Below, one piece after another: positions 23,326 through 35,624 of a DNA stretch of 64,000 nucleotides. A program made the translations under genes and the position numbers. The stretch lies in assembly GCF_001625195.1 (NCBI RefSeq), contig NC_054391.1, positions 4,599,157 to 4,663,156 of the forward strand. The letters run 5' to 3'. How positions within the stretch are numbered: the stretch's first letter is position 1; each line of letters starts with the position of its first letter. The stretch comes from Drechmeria coniospora (lineage: Eukaryota; Ascomycota; Sordariomycetes; Hypocreales; Ophiocordycipitaceae). A model generated the notes under the pieces. That model made no database searches and was not told the DNA's origin. It saw only the letters and a list, made by a program, of their open reading frames with translations.

Positions 23326-25055
23326 CGATACTCGGCATTCCTTGCCCCGGAAGCAGACAATGTGTCGTATGACGGCATGTGCATGCGAGAAACACCCGGC
23401 TGCCGGACCCAAACTGCTGCCGTCCCTTTGGGGACACTGACCGAGTATCGACCTTGGCGAACTGTCATTGATCTGGGGTTGCGGACGAGAAGTAGAAAAG
23501 AGTGGGCATGGCCGGGGAATCGGCCAAGGCGAAATCTGGACCTGGTTCTGCTTTCAACACAACGACTTGATGACTATACGAAACGAAATTTCTAGAACGA
23601 CCCATTTCACCTCTAACGGCCTGCTAGTCTGGACTCTATATGAACCGTCCGCTTTCTTTCATTTCCGGCAGCCGTTTTTCGAACAGCTAGCTTCGAAAAC
23701 GAGTACTTTCTCATGACTCCGGCTCCAAGCTTGGTTTCGAAAAGTGTCTTGCAGTCTGGTTGCTGCCAGCGGTTCGCTTCCTTCGACGGTTCCATCTTGC
23801 TCGGACGTTTCATTCCATGACATCCCAAGGGGGTGGTAGAATTGATTGTTGTTTGTCTAGACTCCACTTGCGCTTCCGGGAGGCTAGACTGATTGTTTTT
23901 CGTTGCATTTCTTGTCTCTGGCGCTGGTGGCCATGGAGGCAATGCGAATGGGGCGGCAGTTTTGACTCGGCATTTTCAGCGAGCGATGGATGGCAGCGAT
24001 CTTTCTCACAGCTCGACCTTCTTGTTCCACGTTATGCAATTGTCATTCGCTAGGCATGAGAGACTGGCATAGTAGAACGGAATGATGGATGGCTCGAGAA
24101 TGAACGATCAAGCTTGATGAAGTTGGCTGGTGTGGACGGCCCACCGTATCCAGCGGCCACGCGTTTCATGAAGACAGCGCGCAGGATTTATGATAATGAT
24201 CATCAACGATACAAAGGGAACCAGAAGGGACTTGAGAACGGTGCGTTCTTCTACTCTTTTGAGCATGCATGCCAGTAGACGCGACGAATGGACTCGAGTC
24301 TCGCAAACTGTCACCAGCACACTTGGCTTCGCTCGCAAACCCGCAGGCCCCGAGCCGAGGTGGGAACAGACGGGCTGTCGCCTTGATCGACTTGTCGGGA
24401 AAGGCCATTACATGTCGATAGCGGCCATGTTCGTCCGAAGCCAGGCTTCCCACTCGACCATGCATGATTTGAGATTCCGATGACTAGTTCCCCAGCCTTG
24501 AAGTTAGGCCGACTGCGGCAGAAAATACGGACAATGCGGCCGATTCCTGACAGGTATCCTGCTGGTTGTAAAAGAGCCAGGGTCTTGGGGCGCAGTGAAC
24601 GCTGGTGGCCGCCTGTGCGAACGGTTCGAAACCCATTCGTGATGTCTCCCTGCAACAGCTGCTCTCACCTGACAGGTTGCATAGTGCGCTCCGTATGCGC
24701 GGAAGTGCACGTACGGTAAGAAAATCTTGTCGTGTTCTAGCCCGTTTCTGGCGGAGATGCGAACTACAGATCAAGAAAAGAGACTTTATTCACGCAGCGA
24801 GTATGTGAGTTCATGGCGGCTTTGCTGCACGGAAGGGGTGAAGGTAACGACAAGGTGATGCGTCCAGGGGCATGGTAGATAAACTTCAAAAGGATAGGGA
24901 AATTTCTGCCTTTGGCAAAAAGGGGAGGGCTTGCGGTTTTATATCGCGAACGTATGGAGGCGATGCGATGATACTGAAATCCATGCCGATCCTCCTCGCA
25001 CGGAAGCTATCCAGGAGTGTTCTGAAAAGGGGCATACAACCTGCCAGTGAAGGGA

Positions 25056-25067
25056 GGGGGGGGGGGG
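25056..25067. repeat. Poly-G tract (12)
   Basis: Twelve guanines interrupting otherwise ordinary intergenic sequence. Confidence 0.85.
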
Positions 25068-26159
25068 TGTAGTTTATCATGACATTCGGGTGTACTGCAA
25101 CCCTATTCTCGTACAAAGGTCGGCACATGTCTGTCATATTGTCAACGCCGGACGCACATGTCTGACGTGGGTGGATGGGATTTGAGCGTCGAGGATCAAC
25201 CGATCATATAAAGGCGAAGCGTTGCGTCGAGGTGAGAGCCAGCAGTGACTGGCCGACGGCAACAGAGCAACAATAGCCGTATCTCGATGCCACAAGGCCG
25301 CACGCCCAACCCGTCACCCATGGCATGTAAATAATGGGGGTCGTGCGGGGGCTGATTGACCTGAACATCCTCACCATATCAGCCCGTAGGTGCGTCATGG
25401 ATCGTGGAAGATGGAGGCCGGATAGTTGCCGACTTCATCGTCGGCAGCAAGCACGAGATGGAGGATGATTGATTACGGAAGGCTCCATGATTTAGGTACA
25501 GTCCAGCACGGCGAAGAAAGAAACAAGGTTCGATAAGGTGGGTGGTGGATGGAGCCATCGTCCGGGCGGCGCGGTCCTGTGACCGAATTAAAGCTTAGGC
25601 GGTTCGACATTACAGCGGCAGCAGAAAGCGGGCAAGGGTAATTGACGTCGGCCAAACGAGGGTCCAGTGTGCCGTCGACGTTCGAGGGGTTAAAGCAAAC
25701 CATGTCACGTACGGGTCCATGTCACGTACGGGTGTAGGAGTGAGTTTAGCGCACCACACAAGTAGAGGGACCAAGTCGAAAGGTCGGGGAGCTTGTGGCG
25801 GACATTGGGCAGAGGGGCTCGGTGCAAGCCGGAGTCGGGTTTTGGGCGTACTGACTCCATGCAGAGAGTGTGTTTCGGTGGCGGCGCGGGATTGTGATGC
25901 GAGACTGTGAAGCCAGATTGTGATGTCGGATGGTGAAGCTGGAGAGCGATGCCGGACCGGCTCGAACCAGGCGACTGGATAGATCTGTCCACTCCGCATT
26001 ATGGCAGGCTCTACCTCCCTGCCTGCCATCTGGTCGGCGACGGACAGAAGTCACAGAGGAGCCGAGGGAAGGAAGGAGGCAGAAAGGGACGAGGCAGGAG
26101 GCAGGAGGCAGGAGGAGGAGCAGGGTGCCTCTTGCTCCCGGTCCAGCTCCCGCACATGG

Positions 26160-28290
26160 GCGGTGTGCATGTGATGCTCCGTATACTGTACTCCGTACGC
26201 CGTCCGGTAATACTCCGTAATAGAGGCAGAGTGTGTTACGTAGAGAGGAGGAATAATACAGCATTACGTACTTACTCTTCACTCTGTACCCAAATACTTA
26301 CTGTACATGTACACGTAGTTCCTGGTACTTACAAATACATGTATGGGTTAGCGCGGAACATGTACTTGTACTTGGGGGTACGAACGCTGCGCCGAAATGA
26401 AAAGTACGGACAAGACATCTATGCATCTGTATTGCGAGCGCGGGTGCTGTAGCAGTATCATGCAGAACCCCGTAAGGTATTACTAGATAGGTAGGTACCT
26501 ACCTACCTACTTAGGTACCTAGTACGCATCACGCTACGCATCACGTACCACAAGCAGCCGAGGGCACTGGAAGAGCAGCAACAATGGCCATGATCGCGGG
26601 CATGAACTCATGCCAGCATGAAGGTGGGGGAACGAAGACGAGATGGAACTGGCATGGCCGACTGATCAAAAGTGGCGTCGCTAAACCCCCCCGCCGCAGG
26701 ATGATGTAGTTTGGCAATGGTTCGGGACAGATTGTTGTTCGTTGCTGAAGGCTTGAAGCTTATCTCTCCGTTTTGCATCTTCTCCGGCTCGCTTCTGGTG
26801 GTGTGCAGCAGGTACGGGGTCGTGTACAACTGTAGTATTACCCGTGCGTGTGCGTGCGCATACCCCAAAGGTCGAACCTTGTAACGCTCAGTACTCCGTA
26901 ATACCAGGTACTCTTCTTGCCGTACCAGTGGTGTGCCTGCGCTGGCAGATGTGCTTGCCACAAGTACTCCGTACATTGTGGTTGAATACCCGCGAGCGCA
27001 GTACTCCGTGCACGTACGGAGTACGGAGTACATAGCAGACATTTACAACTACAAGTACTCGGTAGTACTAGGTGGTAGTTAGTCATGTACCAGTAGCCTG
27101 CAAGTGCTCTAGAGTAGTGAACCTAGTAGGAGGACAGGGACAGTTTGCCAGGAGGGGGGCCAAGCCACGAATGTGTTTGCATCCCATTACTCCGTACTCC
27201 GTACATGCACAGATACATGCTACACGTGCCTGCAAGTGCTAGCCTGTCCGTGCTGCACCGCTTGTATATACGCGTGCGTCTCTATCCCATACCATCCCAT
27301 GCCATACCATCCCATGCCATCCCATGCCCATGCCATCCCATGCCCATGCCCATGCCCATCCCATCCCATCCCATGCCCATGCCATCCCATGTCATCCCAT
27401 GCCAGGCCACGAGGATCGCAACTGACGGTTTCACGGCCGAGCGCTAGCAGGGCCACCCGTCCTCCAGATTCCAGCGGTTTTCCGTCCTGAGAGTGACCCC
27501 TCCCCCCTATTGGAGCGGCGAGCTGGGCCTTCGGCCAGTGGTATTCCTGGCCGGAAGGCCACGCCACAGCGGTTGCGTAGCGGACGGGCATAGGGGGAGC
27601 GCTTGAAGAAATTGCACACGTACGGAGTACATGTAATCCGGCTCGTCCAGGGACTCGTGTACTTTCTTACATGTACCTCTTGCCCGTATGCTCTCGCTCC
27701 TAGGCACCTAGAAGTGTATTGTAAGGCGCTACACGCAAACACCTGCAAATAAGTATGCTCGTGCTGTGCTCTGTACTCTGACACGTGTGAGGTGTCTGGC
27801 GAGTGACATGATGATGGGATGCATACGTTGTACGGAGTAGTTGTACAGTGTATTGTTCTGAGACGCCAAGCCATTGTTGGCTGCAATGCTCCGTCGTTCA
27901 CTCGTATAAGCGGTCATCGACGATCCATCCCTGCATCGTGCTCCCGGTACCACCAGGCATACAGTACATACTCTGTGGGTGTACGGAGTACAATGAAGTA
28001 TCGTGTAAGTAAGGAGTACTCCGTACTACTCCCTGCATGCTTTCCGTACTAGGTACTCCGTACTGCATTGACAGTTGACAAGAAGCTCCCAAGTATACTC
28101 CGTACTCCGTGCGGATTGGATAGGCACGGTCCCAACGCTGTATCGACAATTGTTACGAGCTGTGCCCCGTTTCCATACTACCTTACCATGACAGTACTTC
28201 GTACAGAGTGCGGAGTCCTCCATACAGTATCGTAGTAGTTCATTACTAGTATGGTTATTAAAAGTTGAAAGTAGATTGACGTGCTTGCTG
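26160..28290. repeat. GTAC-rich islands
   Basis: Exact 11-mers lie at 26188, 26964, 27014, 27021, 27194, 27620, 27981, 28016 and 28053, with many one-mismatch copies between them. The pair at 27014 and 27021 overlaps with a 7-bp period. The island also holds a run of TAGGTAGG/CCTACCTA words near 26490-26525. Confidence 0.75.
27284..27403. repeat. CCCAT/GCCAT minisatellite
   Basis: About 120 bp of imperfect CCCATGCCAT and CCCATGCCCATG units on the plus strand, embedded between GTAC islands. Confidence 0.9.
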
Positions 28291-28805
28291 CGCGAGTGCA
28301 TACATTTACCTGTACAGCGTAGCCGCCTATATCCACCCCAACCGACTCCGTGCTGTATACTGCACCTGTGCTGCAGTTCCATCATGCTCCGTCCTCGCAG
28401 CCGAAAGCGGGCAACCCCTCCCGACGTCGTTGGGCCGGTCGCACAGCAGCATCGGCCTGTCCTGTCATACTGTCACTTGTCAGGATCGGGTGCGACTGGT
28501 CCGGTGAGGTCGACCGACCCGATGGTGCGCCATGGCCATGACCCATCCATCCATCCATCCCCCCATCCATCCTCCGTTCATGCTCCGTCGGATTGGATTC
28601 CAGCCGCCAGCGGCATCGAGGAGCAGCCGAGGCCTGTCGTTTGATTCCTGCCATCAAACGTACGTATGGTCCACCACCCATCTGCGGCGCCTGGCCGTGC
28701 TCCGTGCTCCTCGGTCGTGGCGTGGTTCGCAGGCGTACGTGCAGGCGTACGACATCATCATGGGTCGGATGATGTGCCATGCTGCGTCTTGTCCCGTGCC
28801 GTTCT

Positions 28806-28976
28806 GTGTCCTACCCGTGTCCTATCCTGTGTCCTATCCTTTGTCCTATCCTGTGTCCTATCCTGTGTCCTATCCTGTGTCCTATCCTGTGTCCTATCCT
28901 GTGTCCTATCCTGTGTCCTATCCTGTGTCCTATCCTGAGTTCCACCCCGTGTCCTATGCCATGTCCTATCCTGTCC
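28806..28976. repeat. 12-bp minisatellite (GTGTCCTATCCT)
   Basis: About ten to fourteen units, exact in the middle (28840-28930) and degenerate at both ends. A 12-bp unit without stops keeps all three forward frames open, giving SYPV-, VLSC- or CPIL-type translations. The long open frames here are therefore artefacts of the repeat. Confidence 0.9.
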
Positions 28977-29359
28977 TTGGTGTGTCAGCCAACCAACCAA
29001 CGGGGTGCGTACCCCCAAGTTCCAGCGACACGCGTCCCGCAATTCCACTTCCGCTCCTTCTAGCGCTCGCTGGCCCGTCCAGCCGGCGCCCCAATTAGGG
29101 GCAAGAAGGGGGGGCCCGTCATTTGCTGGGGAAATTTTTCTGCTGCTCAAACGTGCCCCCCCCTCCACCTCCATCCTCGCGCCCGCTCCCTCATTGGCCG
29201 GCCGCACCGCCCCTATGCTGGCTGCTCTGGATCTCGTGTCCTGATTTCGAAATGAACGGAGCGAGACCCTCCTCGCCTCCGCTGACAAGTTGGCTGGCTT
29301 GCTCTAGCAGGCACCACCCGTCCTACTATTTAACCTACACATGCTCGAAGCACGCTGCA

Positions 29360-29760
29360 TGGCGGGTACTAGGTAGGTACTAGTACCAGCAAAGGTGCAT
29401 GTACATCGTACCGTGCATGCACTTGTTCTGGTACTAGCGTTTGTAGCTGTACTTGCCGAATCGTACGTGTTCGTGCCGCGCACTTGTACCGCTTGCTTGC
29501 CGGTACGCGCACGCAAGTGGTTAAGCTGCGGTACGTGCAGGTACAGTACGGTGGTACTTTGGCGATGGTACCATCAGTCCAGCATCCATTTACCTGGTGC
29601 CTTGTACAGGTACTGTCCCTGCTACCGCGCGAACCGGAGGTACGAGTTCGGAGTACTTGCCTGTACTGCCACCCTGCTTAGCGTTTTCTAGCTGTCCAGC
29701 CCGATCTGCTGAAAGGAGAGAAGCAGCAGCAGGGACAGACTGCTACTTGCATGTACCGCG
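29360..29760. repeat. GTAC-rich island
   Basis: Recurrent GTAC, TACTTG and GGTAC words with no exact 11-mer but several near-copies (for example near 29650). It lies 330-730 bp upstream of the GDP-mannose pyrophosphorylase start. Confidence 0.65.
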
Positions 29761-30086
29761 CTGCCCTTACTTAGCTGTCCGTCCGTATTCATCGGACCCT
29801 CTTGGCTCTACTTAGCTGCTGCTGCTAGTCCTCCGCTCCGTTGTTCTCCTCGAACCACTCGCTCACTGTCCAGTCCTGACCTGACCTGACCCGTCCCTTC
29901 CTGAGCAGCCCTACCATTTAATACGTGTTCATCCCGATCGACAATCCCGACGTCGTCCATCGCTCGCTTGCCGTCCGTCTCCGACTTCCTCCAACCGCGG
30001 ACCTCCCTCGCTCTTCCCACGCCGTCCTCGTCCCAGATCGGTACCCTCCCCAAGCTCGACGGATCTCGCGACGACTCTCCGCCACC

Positions 30087-31495
30087 ATGAAAGGTCGGTT
30101 AATTCGCCCTCTCCCCTTCTCACCTCTTGACGACCTCGCCAAGCTGACTGGTCGGCAGGACTCATTCTCGTCGGTGGCTTTGGCACCCGCCTCCGCCCGC
30201 TCGTACGCGCGCTCCCCCCTCGACCCTGCCTCCGTCCCGTCCCGTCTCGTGCTCTGCACTCCTGCTCGGTCTGCCAGGTGGCACGGCCGACCACGGCGAC
30301 GCGACGACGCTCCATCTCCATGGCTAGGACCGACCTCCGCTAACTGCCGCGCCGCCGCCCGCCCCACGCAGACACTTACTCTTCCTAAGCCGCTCGTCGA
30401 GTTCGGCAACAAGCCCATGATCGTTCACCAGATCGAGGCCCTCGTCGCCGCCGGCGTCAAGGACATCGTCCTCGCCGTCAACTACAGGCCCGAGATCATG
30501 GAAAAGTTCCTCCAAGAGGTTCGTCTCCTCGGCTGCGCCGACGGTTTGCCGCCAGTGCGCGTCCCCATGGCCGCCCTTGTTTCTGACACCCGTCTCAGTA
30601 CGAGCAAAAATACAACATCAACATCGAGTTCTCGGTCGAGTCGGAACCCCTCGACACCGCCGGACCCTTGAAGCTCGCCGAGAAGATCCTGACCAAGGAC
30701 GACTCCCCCTTCTTCGTCCTCAACTCGGACGTCATCTGCGAATACCCCTTCGCCGAACTCCTCAAGTATCACAGGAACCACGGTGACGAGGGCACCATCG
30801 TCGTCACCAAGGTCGAGGAACCGTCCAAGTATGGCGTCGTCGTCCACCAGCCAAATCACCCCTCCCGCATCGACCGATTCGTCGAGAAGCCCGTCGAGTT
30901 TGTCGGCAACCGCATCAACGCCGGCATGTACATCTTCAACACCTCCATCCTCAAGCGCATCGAGCTCCGCCCTACCTCGATCGAGAAGGAAACCTTCCCC
31001 GCCATGGTCCGTGACAATCAGCTGCACTCGTTCGACCTCGACGGCTTCTGGATGGATGTCGGCCAGCCCAAGGACTTCCTCAGCGGCACCTGCCTCTACC
31101 TCTCCTCGCTCACCAAGCGCGGCAGCAAGGAGCTCACACCGCCGACGCAGCACTACGTCCACGGCGGCAACGTCCTCATCGACCCCTCGGCCAAGATTGG
31201 CAAGAACTGCCGCATCGGCCCCAACGTCACCATCGGCCCCGATGTCGTCGTCGGCGACGGCGTCCGCCTCCAGCGCTGCGTCCTCCTCCGCGGCTCCAAG
31301 GTCAAGGATCACGCCTGGGTCAAGTCCACCATCGTCGGCTGGAACAGCACCGTCGGCCGCTGGGCGCGGCTCGAGAACGTCACCGTTCTCGGCGACGACG
31401 TCACCATCGGCGACGAGATCTACGTCAACGGCGGCAGTGTCCTGCCCCACAAGTCCATCAAGGCCAACGTCGACGTTCCCGCAATCATCATGTAA
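30087..31495 (+). CDS. mpg1: Mannose-1-phosphate guanylyltransferase (GDP-mannose pyrophosphorylase)
   Basis: Four exons, 30087-30093, 30159-30202, 30372-30518 and 30599-31495, give 364 residues, the usual length of fungal Mpg1/Psa1. The first exon is only 7 nt, follows an ideal GCCACC initiation context, and splices to rebuild [17 protein letters not shown]. The enzyme makes GDP-mannose from mannose-1-phosphate and GTP in the cytosol, feeding N- and O-glycosylation, GPI anchors and cell-wall mannan. The [18 protein letters not shown] signature covers residues 8-25. NSDVIC carries the metal-binding Asp, and FVEKP is the sugar-phosphate motif. Hexapeptide repeats ([20 protein letters not shown]) form the C-terminal left-handed beta-helix. 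The donor of intron 1 (GTCGGT) is unusual, and intron 2 is long (169 nt). Confidence 0.97.
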
Positions 31496-32726
31496 CGACG
31501 AAATGACACGACCGATCCCAACCGAGGAACCCGCCACTCTCCTCCTAAAGGTTGTCTCCGAAAACAGTTGATGTGGAAACGCGAGACGCCAACTTTAATA
31601 CCAGCCCTGTCTGCTTCAAGTGCCATGCCACTTTGTTTTAACTTTTCAACCAATTTTTTGTTGTTTCTTCCTCGAGTAATCGATTCGGCGTCATGGGAAG
31701 GAGGGACATTTGGGCAGGCGAAATCATCAGAGGAAGGGAAGAGCGGGCGCTCCGCTCGATGCACGCACCTGGAAGGCCCACGAGTGTGTATGGAGGCAGC
31801 ATGCGAGGCTAGTGAATTGACCACTGTCGACGGAAGTTCTTTTTGACGCGCGCCTTGTGAATGGAATGGTCCACCATGCCCCCGTCCTTGATGCTCCTCC
31901 TTGACCGGCATCGTGCAGCCCAGGCAGCGTAACGCCGAGCATCCCGATCGCCTACTGCGCCATCCATCTTTTCCTCTATTTTGCTTCCCCCACAGGTCAT
32001 TTCTCAACGAATCGGGATTTCGGCCGACTTTCCTCCTTCTCTCCGTCCTCCCCTTCTCCTCTCCCCTCCCTCCCTCCTCCCTCTTCCCTCCCTTTCCTCA
32101 CCGCCATAGGGGATGCGGGAGGGGAGATGTCGGAAAGTTGGGAATGAGCCGCCAAAATGCCAACACGTTTCCAAACATTCCCAGTGACCACATTCTGTAT
32201 CCATTGTTCGAGCTTCTGTGCCGATCGACAGGAGGCGCCCTGGCTACTTCATCTAAGTTGAAACAACATCAGCATGTCAAAAATGGGGGTTTTCTGGGTC
32301 GCCAATGCCAAACCCATGTACCCTTGGCACCCAGCCCCCCTGATCCTCAATTGAGGGTGCCTGACTTGGCAGCTTCTCAAGCACTTCCTGGATTACTATG
32401 TAGATGTTGAGTCCTGCACAGGTATAGGTAACGTGATTTGCGCGTTGGTGACATTGGCGTTAGCTACCTTTTTCTGCCATGAGCGGTCAAGAATCATCTC
32501 GCGACTCCTCACTTGGCCACTTCCCCACTGCTTCCCAGAAACGGCATCGGTTTGTCGAGGACCAGATGTTTGACTGAACAAAGGACACGAGGGCAAAACG
32601 TCGTATTGAATGCCGAGCCCATGCCAACAATCTTGATGAAAAAGTATCCGTTCAGCAGCTCCAACGGTCATCGTGCGGCTATTGAGGAAACGAACGGCAC
32701 AAGGGCCAACAATGCGGTTCCCTTGA
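31496..32726. other. Intergenic, no gene supported
   Basis: The 3' flank of the GDP-mannose pyrophosphorylase gene. A TTTTAACTTTTC-rich stretch near 31.63 kb may belong to its 3' UTR. CT-rich DNA near 32.03-32.10 kb and short overlapping open frames follow. Nothing is recognisable. Confidence 0.5.
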
Positions 32727-33434
32727 TGGAAATTTCGGTCGTTTCGCCCCGGTTACAGGGGAGCATCAACTGCAGCTGTTGCGGAAATCCAAATCGAAAA
32801 CCCTTCTGGTGACTCACTTTGCCTGGCAGGACTGAAAAATGAGGACTTGGACCAGTTTCCACGACGCCAAGCACGCGAACTACTCGAGCACGAAGAACCG
32901 CCATTGAGCGTCGTCAAACATGCCCATGGGTCATCAAGATCTGCAGACGAATACGGTGATGGCTTGCAAAGATTCATCTCCCAAATCAAGCTCAGCCATG
33001 ACTTCTGGGCGAGTGAATTAGACCCCTCCTCCACCGATGAGCCTGACTGGCCGATTATTCTAGACAACATCGAAGAGCAGATAGGCAATACTTCATCGAA
33101 TAAATTTGATTATGACTCGATATGGCGGAAAAGCCACTGGAAGATGACTCGAACCGTTTCACAACAGATGTCTCGAACCGCGTCAGATCCCGCCATTATA
33201 GCCTGGAGGTCGACGCCGTTACAAAGCATGCAATTCAGATTTTATAAACCGTGCCTTCATTGCAGAGAAATGCCATGTACAGAAGCCACCCGCATGTCGT
33301 CGTCTTTGGACTGTTCGTGCGCGTTCTTTATTCCTGCCAGAAGACTTTCCAGCGGAGGCAATATTTCCAGTTCCACGATCTGTTCAAAGAACCAGCCCCA
33401 TACAAGAGTGGTGCTCGTCTTGGCTAGGAGCTAG
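32727..33434 (+). other. Uncharacterised open frame, possible decayed gene
   Basis: The frame is open from just after a TGA at 32724 to a TAG at 33432-33434, about 235 codons with no in-frame ATG near its start. Its composition is more protein-like than that of neighbouring frames: acidic and amphipathic stretches, Trp residues, and LSHDFWASELDPSSTDEPDW in the middle. The second half has CLHC and CSC clusters. I recognise no domain. The flanking DNA looks more AT-rich, and a further frame follows at 33478-33822. It may be an internal exon or a remnant of a degenerate gene; it could also be chance. Confidence 0.25.
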
Positions 33435-33811
33435 ATGAGTCCGTCAACGATGCGGCCCAGGAGTTTCTGCCCCCCCAGTGTGTGGGAGGCAAGAGCTACT
33501 GTTGCTGAAAGTTGACAAGGGACTCGCGATCGCCGCTGGGTTTAAGCGTCCTTGTTATGGAGATTCCGCCAACGATGTGGAGAGATATACAGAGAAGCGG
33601 GCCATTTTGGGCCGCAATGGCTTAGACGACCTTGTGATGCGTCAAGCGATTTTACGACAGCCGATGCATCGAATGAGAGTCGTGCCGGCCTCGGTACGAA
33701 TGAATATCTATGACTGCTTGATCTTTCCAATTCTTGTCTACTGCGTGTCTACTGACACTCGCTTCCTCATTCCATATCAGTTTATCGTCTCGCTGACGGC
33801 CCTTTCTACGA

Positions 33812-34606
33812 TCAAGCTTTGATCTTCAGGTACGGAGCGACGCGGTCCTGCATGACTGCTCGTAACTCACGTTGCTCAGTAGGAGATGGCGGTTTCGTGC
33901 TGAGTTTGCGCCGTCGCCAGCTCTCCTCGGTCTCGACGAGCGCAGCCTCATCGTCGGCCCCTGATGGGTCCGCAAATTGGTATGACCGATACTCGCAGTT
34001 GTCCCAGCCCGTGGCTGAATATTGTCAGATTCAGTCTACAACTTTGGAACGTCGAGCATGGGACCACCTACCTCGGCCGTTCGGAATGCCCTGCCAGTCG
34101 TCCGTGAGGAAATGGAGCATGCCACCGTGAGAGACGACGACGACATGATCATCGCCGCTTCCAGCCAGCGCCCGCAACGCTGTCCTCGACTCCCGTGCAC
34201 GCTCAGCTATTTTCTCGAGGGTCGGTTCAAAGACACTACCCGCTCCTTTCTCCGTCCATCCGTCACTCACACGAGCCAGGTCGACGCGGCCACCAAACTC
34301 ATCAAGAAGCCGCTGCGTGCTAGAACCCGTGTCGCATGGCGAGTCAGAAACCTCCTGCAAGACATCCAGTGCGACGATGGGGTAAAGCGAGTCGTGGCCA
34401 AAGGCCGCGACGCAGGTGGCTAGCGTCCGGCGTAGGGGAGAAGCGACAAGGCGGGTGACGAGGTCGTGGTAGGGAAACGCGGTGCGCAAGTCGGCGCATT
34501 GCGACGAGCCAAGCGTCGTGAGGTCCGGGTCGCGGATGGATTCATTTTCGACGCTGAGGTTGTGCACGCCTTGGGCGTGGCGCACGAGGTGGATTGTAGG
34601 TGCCAT
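33812..34606 (-). CDS. Phosphoglycerate-mutase-like histidine phosphatase
   Basis: Two exons on the minus strand, 34606-34072 and 34014-33812, are separated by a 57-nt GTAGGT...TCAG intron and give 245 residues. The histidine-phosphatase signature LVRHAQGVHN places the phosphorylated His at residue 10. The second conserved His lies in VVVVSHGGMLHFL. Splicing restores the family's C-terminal element, ATGWDNCEYRSYQF. Members of this fungal group are annotated as phosphoglycerate mutase family proteins but are generally cofactor-dependent phosphatases of unknown substrate, not the glycolytic enzyme, since they lack its length and substrate loop. It is probably cytosolic, with no signal peptide or membrane segment. 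Confidence 0.9.
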
Positions 34607-35391
34607 GATGTGCGATGAGGATGTGAGGGCCGTTGAGGGTTATGAAGCGATGAAGCAATGAAGCGAGCAGCTGGAGGTTGAAAATCAGAAGCGAATATTG
34701 CACTGTGGTGCTCAGTACGTTGCATCAACATCGGCCCCTACGAGCTCATCACGAGAAGGCACAATTTGATCGACTATTTATACAGTTCCGTCCGATGGAC
34801 GGACGGGGTGACTGTCACCCTCGCCGGTGCTTGGCCGGTGCGGAGTCACCCTTTTTGGCAGAGCTTAATCCTCCCTCCGTCCTCGGCGCCGATTGAACCC
34901 ACACCACGCTGCTGCGCAAGCGAACGGCGGAGGCACGCACGGAGATCGCTCCGCCGCTTGCCTCAATCGCGTAGGATCATACATTAGCCCTGAATACAAA
35001 TTTCCGGTGCGTCCGGTTCACAATTTGATGAACAGACGTTAGACATTTGATGACTTAATCGAAAGGTGCTATTCAGTGGCCCCGTCATGACTTCGTACAC
35101 TCAATCCGCCGCGAACTCTCGGCTGCCTCCTCGTGCGCAATTTGGGGTTACAACACCCCTCGGCCTCAGCTAACGGGGTCATAGCTTTGGAACACGGCTG
35201 GCACAACCTAGGTCATGAAATGGCACTGTCACAGACCATAACGCCTCGAGCCTCTGTGCCCCTTTGCTGTATGTAGTACAACGAGGCCGCAAAAGTCTTC
35301 AGCCGCGAACGGGTTTGCCTCCCAAAGTCGAGTCATTCGCCAACCAACGCCATCGTCTCCTAGCATGCAAAACCAACAGGTCTAAGCAAAA
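34607..35391. other. Intergenic, no gene supported
   Basis: The upstream region of the phosphatase gene and the 3' flank of vps27, both on the minus strand. It is moderately AT-rich with no open frame of interest. Confidence 0.6.
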
Positions 35392-35584
35392 TTATAGCTC
35401 AATAAGCGCCTCCTCAACCACGGGTTTCTTTTTGGGCTCATTCTGGGGAGCGGACGGAAAAGATTCCTGGGTATAACCGGGGTATGCCCACGATTGAGGA
35501 GCCGGTGATGATTGCTGCAGTCCTTGCTGTGGAGTCGACTGCTGCGATGCCGGTGGTTGCCAGTATGTCTGCTGTGAAGTAGGC

Positions 35585-35624
<40 letters not shown>

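Larger units (their letters stand above)
23326..30086. other. Long intergenic region, repeat-rich, no gene supported
   Basis: About 6.8 kb. The first 2.5 kb holds only short overlapping frames without domains. From 26.1 to 29.8 kb the sequence is mostly GTAC-rich islands and minisatellites. The final 300 bp before 30087 is C- and T-rich and looks like the leader of the GDP-mannose pyrophosphorylase gene. Confidence 0.55.

Noticed and set aside
24610..24640. GGTTCGAAACC resembling a tRNA B box
   Set aside because: No A box or cloverleaf-forming arms at the proper distance upstream; chance match.
28532..29288. Apparent tetrapeptide-repeat proteins on both strands
   Set aside because: They are created by the 12-bp minisatellite, which leaves several frames open at once.
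30482..31537. 351-codon open frame on the minus strand
   Set aside because: It is antisense to the GDP-mannose pyrophosphorylase exons and has no motif.
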